Shown piece after piece: positions 17,657 to 27,178 of a stretch of DNA of 64,000 bases. The stretch is from NCBI GenBank assembly GCA_016841745.1, contig JAENYO010000003.1:186001-250000 (forward strand). The letters are read 5' to 3'. This stretch comes from Acetomicrobium hydrogeniformans (GTDB lineage: Bacteria > Synergistota > Synergistia > Synergistales > JAFGMB01). Each line of letters starts with the position of its first letter. Within the stretch, counting starts at the first letter, position 1. A program made the translations under genes and the position numbers. The notes below the pieces were generated by a model that had not been told where the DNA came from, ran no database searches, and saw nothing but the letters and a program-made list of their open reading frames with translations.

Positions 17657-19636
17657 ATGATCGAAGGTAGGAAACGTGTATCTATCGAGGCCGTGAGTCC
17701 GGAGGTCGACTGCGGAAGGTTTCCGGTGAAAAGGATCGCAGGAGAGAAGGTCGAAGTTGAGGCCCATGTCTTTGCCGATGGTCACGACCAGGTGGTGGCC
17801 TGCCTCATGTACAGAAAGGCCGATGAGGTTTCCTGGAACAGGGTTTTCATGAGCCCTCTCGAAAATGACCGATGGACCGGAAGCTTCCAGGCTGACGAAA
17901 TGGGAGCATGGTTTTACACGGTCTGCGGATGGATTGATCACTTTCTGACATGGCAGGAGGATCTGAAAAAAAGGATATATGCAGGTCAGGAAATAGAACA
18001 GGAACTATTGATAGGGGTAGAGATGATCAAGGAAGCCAGGTCCCGGGTTGATGAGGATGCTGATGAGATCTTCGACGGGTGGTGCCGGAGCATTGAAGGC
18101 CAGGAGGATGGGTTTCGGGCGGCCCGGATAGCTTTGAGTCCTGAACTTGGAATCCTCATGAGCCGATATGTCGAGGAGGACCGTATTTCATTTTATGAAA
18201 AAGAACTGGTCCTCTGGGTGGACAGGGAGAAGGCCGGCTTCAGTACCTGGTACGAAGTTTTCCCCCGATCCTGGGGAGAAGGTGAAGGGCATGGTACTTT
18301 CGCGGACCTGGAAAAGCAGATCCCTGAAATTTCCAGGATGGGTTTCGATGTACTCTATCTTTCGCCTATCCATCCCATCGGTATGATCAACCGCAAGGGG
18401 AGGAACAACTCCATAACTGCAGGGCCGGATTCCCCGGGCAGTCCCTGGGCCATTGGATCCGTAGAAGGCGGGCATAAATCCATACACCCCCAACTGGGGA
18501 GAGAAGAGGATTTCCTGTCTCTGATCCGCTGTTCAAAGGAATGGGGCATGGAAATAGCCCTGGATCTGGCTTTTCAATGCTCTCCCGATCACCCCTATGT
18601 TAAAGAGCATCCTGAATGGTTTCGCTGGCGTCCGGATGGAGTCATTCAGTATGCTGAAAACCCTCCTAAAAAGTATGAAGATATTGTTCCTTTCGATTTT
18701 GAATGTCAGGATTGGCAGGCCCTGTGGGATGAACTGGGAAGTATCCTTTTCCACTGGATAGATATGGGAGTGAGGATCTTCAGGGTGGACAACCCCCATA
18801 CGAAACCTTTTGCTTTCTGGGAATGGCTCTTTAATTCGGCCAGAAAGGATCATCCCGATGTGATCTTTCTTTCGGAGGCCTTTACTCGTCCCAGGGTTAT
18901 GTCCCGGCTGGCGAAGGTGGGCTTCAGTCAATCCTACACCTATTTCACATGGCGCAATACAAAATCAGAGTTACAGACTTACCTGGAAGAGCTGATCAGG
19001 GGAGAGCTCAGGGAATACTTCCGGCCCAATTTCTGGCCCAATACGCCTGACATCCTTCCCCAGTTCCTACAGTTCGGAGGCAGGGCAGCCTTTGTTTCAC
19101 GGCTTGTCCTTGCGGCCACCCTTTCATCCAATTACGGCATCTATGGACCTGCTTTTGATCTCTGCGTATCCGAGGCTATGGAAGACAGAGAGGAGTATGC
19201 GGATTCCGAAAAATACGAGATAAAAAGGTGGGATCTGAACAGTCCCGCCAGTCTCAGGGATTTTATAGAAAGGGTGAACCGCATAAGAAATGAAAATCCG
19301 GCACTCTGGAAAACCTTCAACCTTAAGTTCTACGAGGTGGACAACGACCAGATCATTTTTTTCGAAAAAAGGACGGAAGACCTCTCGAATGTCGTCATGG
19401 TGGCTGTCAACCTGGATCCTTTCCACAGGCAGTCGGGTACGGTAAGGGTCCCTATCGGGGATCTTGGCATAAGTTCGGAGGATTCCTATATGCTTCATGA
19501 ACTCATCAGCGATGAAAGGTGTCTCTGGCAGGGAGAGTTCAATCGTGTGGATCTGGATCCCGGCATCCTGCCGGCAGGAATTTTTATTGTAAATCGGACA
19601 CTTCGGAAAGAATCAGATTTCGACTACTTCATGTGA
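17657..19636 (+). CDS. glgE: Alpha-1,4-glucan:maltose-1-phosphate maltosyltransferase
   Basis: This 659-residue GH13 enzyme transfers maltosyl units from maltose-1-phosphate to the non-reducing end of alpha-1,4-glucan. The N-terminal beta-sandwich (about residues 1-110, VKRIAGEKVEVEAHVFADGH) and the helical insert (110-195) are characteristic of GlgE. The barrel starts at TWYEVFPRSWG. The catalytic Asp nucleophile is D378 in FRVDNPHTKP and the acid E407 in LSEAFTRP; PHTKPF is a GlgE hallmark. Length fits the family (650-700). AGAGGGAGTG precedes ATG 17657. It is the first of six alpha-glucan and trehalose genes; the TreS-maltokinase fusion that makes its substrate starts 14 nt downstream. Confidence 0.93.
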   Translation: MIEGRKRVSIEAVSPEVDCGRFPVKRIAGEKVEVEAHVFADGHDQVVACLMYRKADEVSWNRVFMSPLENDRWTGSFQADEMGAWFYTVCGWIDHFLTWQEDLKKRIYAGQEIEQELLIGVEMIKEARSRVDEDADEIFDGWCRSIEGQEDGFRAARIALSPELGILMSRYVEEDRISFYEKELVLWVDREKAGFSTWYEVFPRSWGEGEGHGTFADLEKQIPEISRMGFDVLYLSPIHPIGMINRKGRNNSITAGPDSPGSPWAIGSVEGGHKSIHPQLGREEDFLSLIRCSKEWGMEIALDLAFQCSPDHPYVKEHPEWFRWRPDGVIQYAENPPKKYEDIVPFDFECQDWQALWDELGSILFHWIDMGVRIFRVDNPHTKPFAFWEWLFNSARKDHPDVIFLSEAFTRPRVMSRLAKVGFSQSYTYFTWRNTKSELQTYLEELIRGELREYFRPNFWPNTPDILPQFLQFGGRAAFVSRLVLAATLSSNYGIYGPAFDLCVSEAMEDREEYADSEKYEIKRWDLNSPASLRDFIERVNRIRNENPALWKTFNLKFYEVDNDQIIFFEKRTEDLSNVVMVAVNLDPFHRQSGTVRVPIGDLGISSEDSYMLHELISDERCLWQGEFNRVDLDPGILPAGIFIVNRTLRKESDFDYFM

Positions 19637-19650
19637 GGGGAGGAGAAAGC

Positions 19651-22600
19651 ATGTCTATTCTGTCAGAAGACGGAGATCAGGATCTGCTCTGGTTCAAGGA
19701 TGCAATCGTTTATCAGCTGCACGTGAAGTCTTTCTTTGACTATAATGGCGATGGTATTGGCGATTTGCGGGGTTTGCTGGAAAAACTCGACTACCTTAAA
19801 AACCTGGGAGTGACGGCGATCTGGCTTCTCCCATTTTATCCATCTCCCTTGAAGGATGACGGTTATGATATCTCGGGATACATGGATGTTAACCCGGATT
19901 ACGGAAATCTGAAGGATTTCAGGCGTTTACTCAAAGAGGCCCATTCCAGAGGCATGAGGGTTATCACAGAGCTGATCCTCAACCATACATCGGACCAGCA
20001 TCCCTGGTTCCAGAAGTCCCGGAGAGCGAGACCGGGTTCTGCATGGCGTAATTATTATGTCTGGAGCGGCACTTCCGAGAGATATAGTGATGCGCGCATC
20101 ATTTTTCAGGATTTTGAGACCTCCAACTGGAGCTGGGATCCTGTTGCAGGCAGCTATTTCTGGCACCGTTTCTACTCCCACCAGCCGGATCTGAACTTCG
20201 AGAATCCTCAGGTAAGGAAGGCAATGGTGAAGGTGCTTGACTTCTGGTTGGATATGGGTGTGGATGGTCTCAGGCTGGATGCTGTCCCCTACCTTTTCGA
20301 ACGGGAAGGGACGAACTGCGAAAACCTCCAGGAGACCCACGACTTTCTTAAAAGCCTGAGAACCCATGTGGACAGCCATTTCCCGGGCACCATGCTTCTT
20401 GCGGAAGCCAACCAGTGGCCTGAAGATGCTGTGGCATATTTCGGGCAGGGTGAGGAGTGCCATATGGCCTTCCATTTCCCCATAATGCCGCGGATATTCA
20501 TGTCCATTCAGATGGAGGACAGGTTTCCCCTGGTGGACATTCTGGACCAGACCCCCCATATCCCGGATATATGCCAGTGGGCCATGTTCCTTCGAAACCA
20601 TGATGAATTGACCCTGGAAATGGTCACTGACGAAGAAAGAGACTACATGTACAGGGTGTTTGCAAGGGAGAGGCAGGCCCGGATAAATCTGGGCATCCGC
20701 CGAAGGCTTGCGCCATTGATGGGAAACAACAGGCGGAAAATAGAGCTCATCAATGTCATTCTTCTGTCCCTTCCCGGGACTCCCGTTATCTATTATGGCG
20801 ATGAGATAGGCATGGGAGACAATTACTTCCTCGGCGACAGAAATGGAGTCAGGACTCCCATGCAGTGGTCGGCCGACCGGAACGCAGGTTTTTCCAGGGC
20901 TAATCCCCAGAAACTATTCCTTCCTCCCATCATAGATCCCCAATACCATTTTGAGGTGGTCAATGTGGAGAACCAGGAAACCAGCCAGTCCTCACTTCTA
21001 TGGTGGACCAAACGGATTCTGACCACCAGAAAGCGTTTCAGAGCTTTTGGCAGAGGGCAGATCGAGATTCTTGCTCCGGAAAACCCGAAGATACTTGCCT
21101 TCATCCGTCACTGGGAAGATGAGATCATACTCGTTGTGGCCAACCTGTCCGGTTTTTCTCAGGTCGTGGAACTTGATCTCTTCCAATATGCGGGCCTGAT
21201 GCCTGAAGAGATAGTCAGTGGGAACAGCTTTCCCCAAATAAAGGAGCGTCCCTACCTCCTGACCATTGGACCTCACGATTATTTCTGGTTTCTTCTTGCA
21301 CCTGAAAAAGATTCCATCGAGGTTTCAGGAACAAGGGAGATTCCCGAACTGAAGTTTTCGAAATGGGAGGATCTTCTTTTCGGGATTTCCCGGAAGGCCC
21401 TGGAAGAAAAAATTCTCCCTGCCTTTCTGCAGAAGTGCCGGTGGTTCGGTTCCAAATCACGATCCATCAGCAGGGTATCCCTGATGGATCATTTTACTCT
21501 CAAACTGGATTCCCATCTTTCCTTCCTTACTTTTACCAGGGTCCAGTTCACGGAGGGTTCCTCAGAGACCTACCTGCTCCCCCTTTCTCTCGCGACAGGT
21601 GACGGCGCATTCCGACTCAGGGAAGATCACCCGGATGCGGTCATTGCGAAAGTGGTTCTGATGTCTGGCGAGGGTGTTCTTTACGATGGGGTTCATGATG
21701 AGCATTTCAGGGAAAAACTGCTTCATCTTCTGATCCACAGCAGGATGCTGAAAGGTGAAGAGGGAAGAGCTTTTTCAGGAAGGGGAACAGGTCTGAAAGG
21801 GCTCGTCTCTGGTCTATCCGTGCGTTCTCAAATTATGAAACTCGATCAGAGCAACTCTTCCATCCTCTATGGAAAAAAGCTTGTCCTTAAACTTTTTCGC
21901 AAACTGGAGGAAGGTCTGAACCCGGAAAAGGAACTGGCGGGTTTCCTTTCGAAGAAAGCCGCTTTTCAGAATGTGCCTGTGTTCAGGGGGATCCTTGAAT
22001 ACAGAACTGGAGAGGGGGTACCCCTGACGGTGGGTATACTTCAGGATTATGTCCCCAATCAGGGAGATGCCTGGGGTTATACTCTTGGTACTCTCGATAC
22101 CTGCTTTGAAAGCATCCTTGCCAGGCCTGAAGAGTTCAGAGATCTTGCGCATTGGGCCCCCCCCCTTCTGGATACCGATCTCCATGGTCAGCAGCCCCTT
22201 CTTACAGAGACCATTGGTGAGTTTTTTCTGGAAATGATCCAGCTGCTCGGTAAAAGAACTGCAGAACTCCATATAGCCCTGGCCTCTGGCCGGTCCGATC
22301 CGGACTTTGTCTCCGAGCGTTTCTCAGCCCTCTATCAGCGTTCGGTTTACCAGAGCGTAAGAGAGCAGGTCAGGAGAACTCTTCTTGCCCTGCGAAGAAA
22401 TCTTGAGAGGCTACCGGAAACCGTGAAGGCAGAGGCCGCCGAAACCGTGAAGGCAGAGGCCGAAATACTGCGCCGTATCCGCAGATTGACCGAAGGAGTT
22501 ATCGATTCATGCAAGATCAGGATACATGGAGACTTCCATCTTGGCCAGGTCCTTTTCACAGGCAAGGATTTCATGATCATTGATTTTGAAGGCGAGCCCG

Positions 22601-22974
22601 CAAGACCCTTTAGCGAAAGGAGACTGAAACGTTCTCCCTTCAGGGATGTGGCCGGGATGATCCGTTCCTTCGATTATGCGGTTTCCACGTCCTTTAGAAA
22701 ACGGATCGTTCTCCGACCTGAACTTGCTCCCATACTGGAGCCTCTTCTTGACCCCCTTTACAGGGCGTTGAGCTCGGTGTTTCTCCATGCCTATCTTGGA
22801 AGAGCAGGTAACGCTGAATTCATTCCTGCTGACAGAAACAGGATCGAGATACTTCTGGAAGCCTTCCTGCTCGAGAAAGCCCTTTATGAGATCAGATACG
22901 AGATGGATAACCGTCCCGAATGGATTCTCACACCCCTTAAAGGGATACGCAATATCCTGGAGAGGGGCGTCTGA
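19651..22974 (+). CDS. treS: Trehalose synthase-maltokinase fusion
   Basis: The 1107-residue protein joins two enzymes. Residues about 10-560 are trehalose synthase (GH13, trehalose-maltose isomerisation): FKDAIVYQLHVKSFFD opening, D210 in GLRLDA, E252 in LLAEANQWP and D318 in RNHDEL. Residues about 620-1107 are maltokinase, which phosphorylates maltose to maltose-1-phosphate: CRWFGSKSR opening, IHGDFHLGQV with D961 and IIDFEGEP with D978, in a kinase-like fold. The product feeds GlgE directly. The frame extends upstream to 19519 inside glgE, but AGGGGAGGAG before ATG 19651 fixes the start. Oddities are a C9 run at 22157-22165 and a 24-bp tandem duplication at 22417-22464, both in the kinase half. 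Confidence 0.93.
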   Translation: MSILSEDGDQDLLWFKDAIVYQLHVKSFFDYNGDGIGDLRGLLEKLDYLKNLGVTAIWLLPFYPSPLKDDGYDISGYMDVNPDYGNLKDFRRLLKEAHSRGMRVITELILNHTSDQHPWFQKSRRARPGSAWRNYYVWSGTSERYSDARIIFQDFETSNWSWDPVAGSYFWHRFYSHQPDLNFENPQVRKAMVKVLDFWLDMGVDGLRLDAVPYLFEREGTNCENLQETHDFLKSLRTHVDSHFPGTMLLAEANQWPEDAVAYFGQGEECHMAFHFPIMPRIFMSIQMEDRFPLVDILDQTPHIPDICQWAMFLRNHDELTLEMVTDEERDYMYRVFARERQARINLGIRRRLAPLMGNNRRKIELINVILLSLPGTPVIYYGDEIGMGDNYFLGDRNGVRTPMQWSADRNAGFSRANPQKLFLPPIIDPQYHFEVVNVENQETSQSSLLWWTKRILTTRKRFRAFGRGQIEILAPENPKILAFIRHWEDEIILVVANLSGFSQVVELDLFQYAGLMPEEIVSGNSFPQIKERPYLLTIGPHDYFWFLLAPEKDSIEVSGTREIPELKFSKWEDLLFGISRKALEEKILPAFLQKCRWFGSKSRSISRVSLMDHFTLKLDSHLSFLTFTRVQFTEGSSETYLLPLSLATGDGAFRLREDHPDAVIAKVVLMSGEGVLYDGVHDEHFREKLLHLLIHSRMLKGEEGRAFSGRGTGLKGLVSGLSVRSQIMKLDQSNSSILYGKKLVLKLFRKLEEGLNPEKELAGFLSKKAAFQNVPVFRGILEYRTGEGVPLTVGILQDYVPNQGDAWGYTLGTLDTCFESILARPEEFRDLAHWAPPLLDTDLHGQQPLLTETIGEFFLEMIQLLGKRTAELHIALASGRSDPDFVSERFSALYQRSVYQSVREQVRRTLLALRRNLERLPETVKAEAAETVKAEAEILRRIRRLTEGVIDSCKIRIHGDFHLGQVLFTGKDFMIIDFEGEPARPFSERRLKRSPFRDVAGMIRSFDYAVSTSFRKRIVLRPELAPILEPLLDPLYRALSSVFLHAYLGRAGNAEFIPADRNRIEILLEAFLLEKALYEIRYEMDNRPEWILTPLKGIRNILERGV
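22157..22165 (+). repeat. C9 homopolymer inside the maltokinase domain
   Basis: Nine consecutive C bases after GGG, in frame as Ala-Pro-Pro-Leu. Tracts of this length are slippage-prone, and one base lost or gained would truncate the kinase half while leaving trehalose synthase intact. Confidence 0.8.
22417..22464 (+). repeat. In-frame 24-bp tandem duplication in treS-maltokinase
   Basis: GAAACCGTGAAGGCAGAGGC begins each of two adjacent 24-bp units, which encode ETVKAEAA and ETVKAEAE. The unit lengthens a charged helix or linker between the kinase subdomains, shortly before the catalytic IHGDFH block. Confidence 0.9.
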
Positions 22975-23004
22975 TGAGAGAAAAGAGGCATAGGAGGAAT
23001 TCAG

Positions 23005-24945
23005 ATGAGTAAAGAAAAAGAAAAGGTCCTTTACGATTTTACCCTCTTTTCTGATGAGGACATTTATATCTTCAGGGAGGGCAACCATACTCACCTTTTT
23101 GAAAAGCTTGGAGCCCATATACTGAAAGAGAGTGATCCCGGAGGGGTCTATTTCGCAGTGTGGGCACCAAATGCGGAAAGAGTTTCCGTGGTTGGGGATT
23201 TCAATGCATGGATACCCGATATTTACCCGTTAAGGGCAAGGAAAGATCTCTCGGGGATATGGGAGGGCCTTATCCCGGGGCTTCCGGATGGAGAAAGATA
23301 CAAGTATCACATTGTTTCACTGCAAAAGCGGTACAGGGTAGACAAGGGGGATCCTTTTGCCTTTGCCTGGGAGACGGCTCCGAAGACCGCTTCGGTGATC
23401 CATGATCTTGCCTATGAGTGGCATGACGGGGAATGGATGTCCGGCAGAGGGGCTTTGAACTCAATGGATTCACCCCTTTCCATCTACGAGGTACACATGG
23501 GTTCATGGAGACGTGTATCGGAAGAGGGCGGAAGGTCCCTCTCCTACAGGGAGATGGCTCCCCTTCTGGCTGAGTACGTTAAGGAGATGAATTTTACTCA
23601 CGTAGAGTTCCTCCCGCTCATGGAGCATCCCTTTTACGGTTCCTGGGGATACCAGACTCTGGGTTACTTTTCTCCATCAAGCCGATACGGAACCCCTCAG
23701 GATATGATGTTTCTGGTCGATTACCTTCACCAGCAGGGGATCGGGGTGATCATGGACTGGGTACCCTCTCATTTCCCGAACGACGAGTATGGCCTGGTCT
23801 TTTTCGACGGGACCCATCTCTACGAACATCAGGACCCGAAAGAGGGTTTTCATCCCGAATGGAGGAGCTGCATATTCAACTACGGCCGCAACGAGGTAAG
23901 GGCCTTTCTTCTGAGCAGTGCTGTTTTCTGGCTGGAAAAGTATCATGTTGATGGATTGAGGGTCGATGGAGTTGCTTCCATGCTTTACCGGGATTATGCC
24001 AGGAATGAGGGGGAATGGATACCGAACCGCTTCGGGGGAAGAGAAAACCTCGAGGCCATTTCGTTACTGAAAAAACTGAATGAGACTATCTACAGGGAAT
24101 TCCCGGATGTACAGGTAATTGCAGAAGAGTCTACATCCTGGCCCATGGTCACCCGTCCGGTTCACGTAGGAGGCCTGGGTTTCGGAATGAAGTGGAATAT
24201 GGGATGGATGCACGATGTTCTTGACTATGCCTCAAAAGATCCTGTCCATCGTAAATTTCACCATAACCGTCTTACCTTCGGAATGATATATTCCTATTCC
24301 GAGAATTTCCTTCTTCCCTTTTCTCACGACGAGGTTGTTTATGGAAAGAGATCACTCCTTGAGAAGATGCCGGGAGACGACTGGCAGAAATTTGCCAACC
24401 TCCGACTTTTCCTAGGCTATATGACGGCCTATCCCGGGAAGAAACTCCTTTTCATGGGAGGAGAGTTTGGGCAGAGAAGAGAGTGGGATCACGAACAGAG
24501 CCTGGATTGGGATCTTCTGAAATATCCGCCTCATCAGGGGATAAAACGATGGGTTAAGGAAGTCAACGGTATTTACAGGAATACCCCTGCCCTTTACAGG
24601 AAGGATTTTGATCCCGAGGGATTTGAATGGGTCAGCTGTGATGATGTTGAAAACAGCATTCTGGTTTTTTTGCGTAAAGGTTCCCTTTCAGATCCTACGA
24701 TCCTCGTTCTATGTAACTTTACCCCAGTTCCCAGGCATAACTACAGAGTTGGTGTACCCTCCGGTGGATGGTGGAAGGAGATACTCAACAGCGACTCCCC
24801 TGTTTACGGAGGTAGCGGCCAGGGAAATATGGGGGGTAGAGAAGCCTCACCCGTTCCCTTCCACGGGAAAAGTCATTCCCTTTCACTGACTCTTCCTCCT
24901 CTTTCGATCGTTCTTTTCCGCAGAGAGGGTGAAGATGTTTCATGA
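23005..24945 (+). CDS. glgB: 1,4-alpha-glucan branching enzyme
   Basis: This 646-residue GH13 enzyme introduces alpha-1,6 branches into glucan. A CBM48 domain sits at about residues 20-130 (YFAVWAPNAERVSVVGDFNAW). In the barrel are SIYEVHMGSWRR, catalytic D321 in GLRVDGVASML, E374 in IAEESTSWP and FSHDEVVYGK. A C-terminal beta-domain follows from about 540. Length is normal for the short type lacking a second CBM48. AGGAGG lies 8 nt before ATG 23005, and the gene starts 30 nt after the TreS-maltokinase stop. Together with GlgE it makes branched glucan. The N-terminus (TLFSDEDIYIFREGNHTHLFEKLGAH) is the usual GlgB opening. Confidence 0.95.
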   Translation: MSKEKEKVLYDFTLFSDEDIYIFREGNHTHLFEKLGAHILKESDPGGVYFAVWAPNAERVSVVGDFNAWIPDIYPLRARKDLSGIWEGLIPGLPDGERYKYHIVSLQKRYRVDKGDPFAFAWETAPKTASVIHDLAYEWHDGEWMSGRGALNSMDSPLSIYEVHMGSWRRVSEEGGRSLSYREMAPLLAEYVKEMNFTHVEFLPLMEHPFYGSWGYQTLGYFSPSSRYGTPQDMMFLVDYLHQQGIGVIMDWVPSHFPNDEYGLVFFDGTHLYEHQDPKEGFHPEWRSCIFNYGRNEVRAFLLSSAVFWLEKYHVDGLRVDGVASMLYRDYARNEGEWIPNRFGGRENLEAISLLKKLNETIYREFPDVQVIAEESTSWPMVTRPVHVGGLGFGMKWNMGWMHDVLDYASKDPVHRKFHHNRLTFGMIYSYSENFLLPFSHDEVVYGKRSLLEKMPGDDWQKFANLRLFLGYMTAYPGKKLLFMGGEFGQRREWDHEQSLDWDLLKYPPHQGIKRWVKEVNGIYRNTPALYRKDFDPEGFEWVSCDDVENSILVFLRKGSLSDPTILVLCNFTPVPRHNYRVGVPSGGWWKEILNSDSPVYGGSGQGNMGGREASPVPFHGKSHSLSLTLPPLSIVLFRREGEDVS

Positions 24946-24963
24946 GCCAGAGTTGCGGATTTA

Positions 24964-24996
24964 AGCAGCCCTTTCCTGTACATGGCTGGTTTTTTC
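24964..24996 (+). terminator. Weak hairpin with T-run between glgB and glgX
   Basis: Short stem CAGCC/GGCTG with a 13-nt loop followed by GTTTTTTC. It may partly end the first half of the cluster. No convincing separate promoter was found before glgX, so read-through is possible. Confidence 0.35.
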
Positions 24997-25060
24997 ATAT
25001 AGCAACAGGTGATGTAGCGTAATATTATAGTTTCTTTATTCCTGGCTGGAGGTGAAGAGC

Positions 25061-27178
25061 TTGGAGATATGGCCTGGAAAACCTTTTCCCTTGGGTGCGA
25101 CTTTTGATGGCACAGGTACAAATTTTTCTCTTTTCTCCGAGATTGCCGATAAAGTGGAATTGTGTATCATCAATGATGAAGGACAGCAGATCTGCGTAGA
25201 TCTTCCTGAATATACTGCTCTTTGCTGGCATGGTTATCTCCCCTCTGTAGGTCCTGGTCAGAGATATGGCTTCCGGGTCCATGGTCCCTGGGACCCCGCA
25301 AAGGGGCATCTCTGCAATCCATCCAAGTTCCTTATCGACCCTTATTCGAAGGCCATAGAGGGTCGGGTTCAGTGGAATGAGGCTGTATTTCCTTATTTTT
25401 TCAGGGACACTGAAGAAAGCAGGAATGATATGGACAGCCTTCCATTCATGCCTCGGAGCGTAGTGATAGATTCATATTTCGACTGGGGAGATGACCATTG
25501 TCCTAAGGTGCCTCTTAATGAAACGATAATTTATGAACTGCATGTGCGGGGATTTTCAATCAGGAATCCGGAAATTCCCGAAAATATAAGGGGCACTTAC
25601 TCTGCTCTGGCGCATCCGGTTTCGATAAGGCATTTTCACGATCTGGGGATTACCTCCATCGAGCTTATGCCCATACATCAATTTATCCATGACAATTATC
25701 TTATGGAAAAGGGACTGAGGAACTACTGGGGGTATAACTCCATCGGCTACCTGGCTCCTCATGATGAATATTCCAGCCTTCATCCTGGGGGAGGAGAGGT
25801 CCGGGAATTCAAGGAGATGGTAAGAGCCCTGCACCGGGAGGGTATCGAAGTGATCCTGGATGTAGTATATAACCACACTGCAGAGGGTAATCACCGGGGT
25901 CCCGTGCTGTCCATGAAGGGAATTGACAATGTTGCCTACTACAGGCTTACAGAAGAGGATCAGCGTTATTACATGGATTATACCGGAACGGGAAATTCCC
26001 TGAACGCCCGGCACCCTCATGTGCTGCAGCTCATAATGGATTCCCTCCGGTACTGGATCAATGAGATGCATGTGGACGGTTTCCGTTTCGATCTCGCTTC
26101 CACATTGGCCAGGGAACTTTATGATGTAGATAAGCTTTCCTCTTTCTTCGATATCATTCAGCAGGATCCTGTAATAAGTCAGGTGAAACTTATTGCTGAA
26201 CCCTGGGATATCGGAGAGGGCGGCTATCAGGTGGGTAATTTCCCACCCTTGTGGTCCGAATGGAACGGGAAATACCGGGATTGTATGAGGGATTTCTGGA
26301 GGGGAGAAGAACAGATGATAGGGGAATTTGCCTCCAGATTCACAGGAAGTTCCGATCTATACGAAAATTCCTGCAGAAAGCCCTTCGCAAGCGTTAACTT
26401 CATAACTGCCCACGATGGTTTCACACTGGAAGACCTGGTTTCCTACAATAAAAAACACAATGAGGCCAATGGGGAAAAGAACAGGGACGGTGAGGACCAT
26501 AACAGGTCCTGGAACTGTGGTTTGGAAGGTCCAACAGAGGATGGACAGGTTCTTTCCCTGAGGAAAAGGCAGAAACGGAATTTCCTTGCGACCCTGATGC
26601 TCTCGCAGGGCATTCCCATGCTCCTTGGCGGAGATGAACTGGGGCGTACACAGAAGGGGAACAATAATTCCTACTGTCAGGATAACGAAATTTCGTGGTT
26701 TGACTGGGAAAGGGTGGATGATGCCCTCATCTCCTTCACGAAAAATCTGATCTTCTTCAGGAGAGAGCATCTTGTTTTCCAGAGGAAAAAATGGTTCCAG
26801 GGCAGGTCCAAGAAAGGCAATGAGCTTGGAGATATTGGCTGGTTCAACTCTGACGGGAAGAGAATGACTGAGGATGACTGGAATACGGGGCATACCAGGA
26901 GTATGACTATCTTTCTTAACGGCGAAGCCATACCAAGCCGCGATTCCAGGGGAATGCCTGTACGGGATGATTCTTTCCTGATCCTGGTAAATGCCAGTAA
27001 CGAATCCGTGAATTTAACCCTTCCCGAGGAAAAATGGGGGCTGTCATGGAGTAAAGTTCTTGATACCGCAGTAGATTCTTTCATCGATCCCCCCGCAGAA
27101 ATGGAGGCGGGCCAAAATCTGATGATGGGAGGAAAGTCTCTCGTGGTGCTGCAACACAGAAGAGATGATGTGAAATGA
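25061..27178 (+). CDS. glgX: Glycogen debranching enzyme, GlgX/isoamylase type
   Basis: This 705-residue GH13 enzyme hydrolyses alpha-1,6 branches. An N-terminal CBM48 domain (GKPFPLGATFDGTGTNFSLFS) spans about residues 5-110. Then come ETIIYELHVRGFS, DVVYNHTAEGN, D344 in GFRFDLAST, E380 in LIAEPWD and TAHDGFTLEDLVSYN, all typical of GlgX/TreX. GTG 25052 lies within the ribosome-binding site (TGGAGG, 25047-25052), so TTG 25061, 8 nt further, is preferred. Its last codons overlap treY (ATGA), which indicates translational coupling. Debranched chains are the substrate for TreY, so this gene is the entry to the trehalose-making half. Confidence 0.92.
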   Translation: MEIWPGKPFPLGATFDGTGTNFSLFSEIADKVELCIINDEGQQICVDLPEYTALCWHGYLPSVGPGQRYGFRVHGPWDPAKGHLCNPSKFLIDPYSKAIEGRVQWNEAVFPYFFRDTEESRNDMDSLPFMPRSVVIDSYFDWGDDHCPKVPLNETIIYELHVRGFSIRNPEIPENIRGTYSALAHPVSIRHFHDLGITSIELMPIHQFIHDNYLMEKGLRNYWGYNSIGYLAPHDEYSSLHPGGGEVREFKEMVRALHREGIEVILDVVYNHTAEGNHRGPVLSMKGIDNVAYYRLTEEDQRYYMDYTGTGNSLNARHPHVLQLIMDSLRYWINEMHVDGFRFDLASTLARELYDVDKLSSFFDIIQQDPVISQVKLIAEPWDIGEGGYQVGNFPPLWSEWNGKYRDCMRDFWRGEEQMIGEFASRFTGSSDLYENSCRKPFASVNFITAHDGFTLEDLVSYNKKHNEANGEKNRDGEDHNRSWNCGLEGPTEDGQVLSLRKRQKRNFLATLMLSQGIPMLLGGDELGRTQKGNNNSYCQDNEISWFDWERVDDALISFTKNLIFFRREHLVFQRKKWFQGRSKKGNELGDIGWFNSDGKRMTEDDWNTGHTRSMTIFLNGEAIPSRDSRGMPVRDDSFLILVNASNESVNLTLPEEKWGLSWSKVLDTAVDSFIDPPAEMEAGQNLMMGGKSLVVLQHRRDDVK

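Noticed and set aside
19519-19650. Upstream extension of treS into glgE
   Set aside because: It overlaps the last 118 bases of glgE in another frame; a strong ribosome-binding site just before ATG 19651 sets the real start.
22507-23118. 203-codon minus-strand frame across treS and glgB
   Set aside because: Lies opposite two well-supported enzymes, with no start signal or domain.
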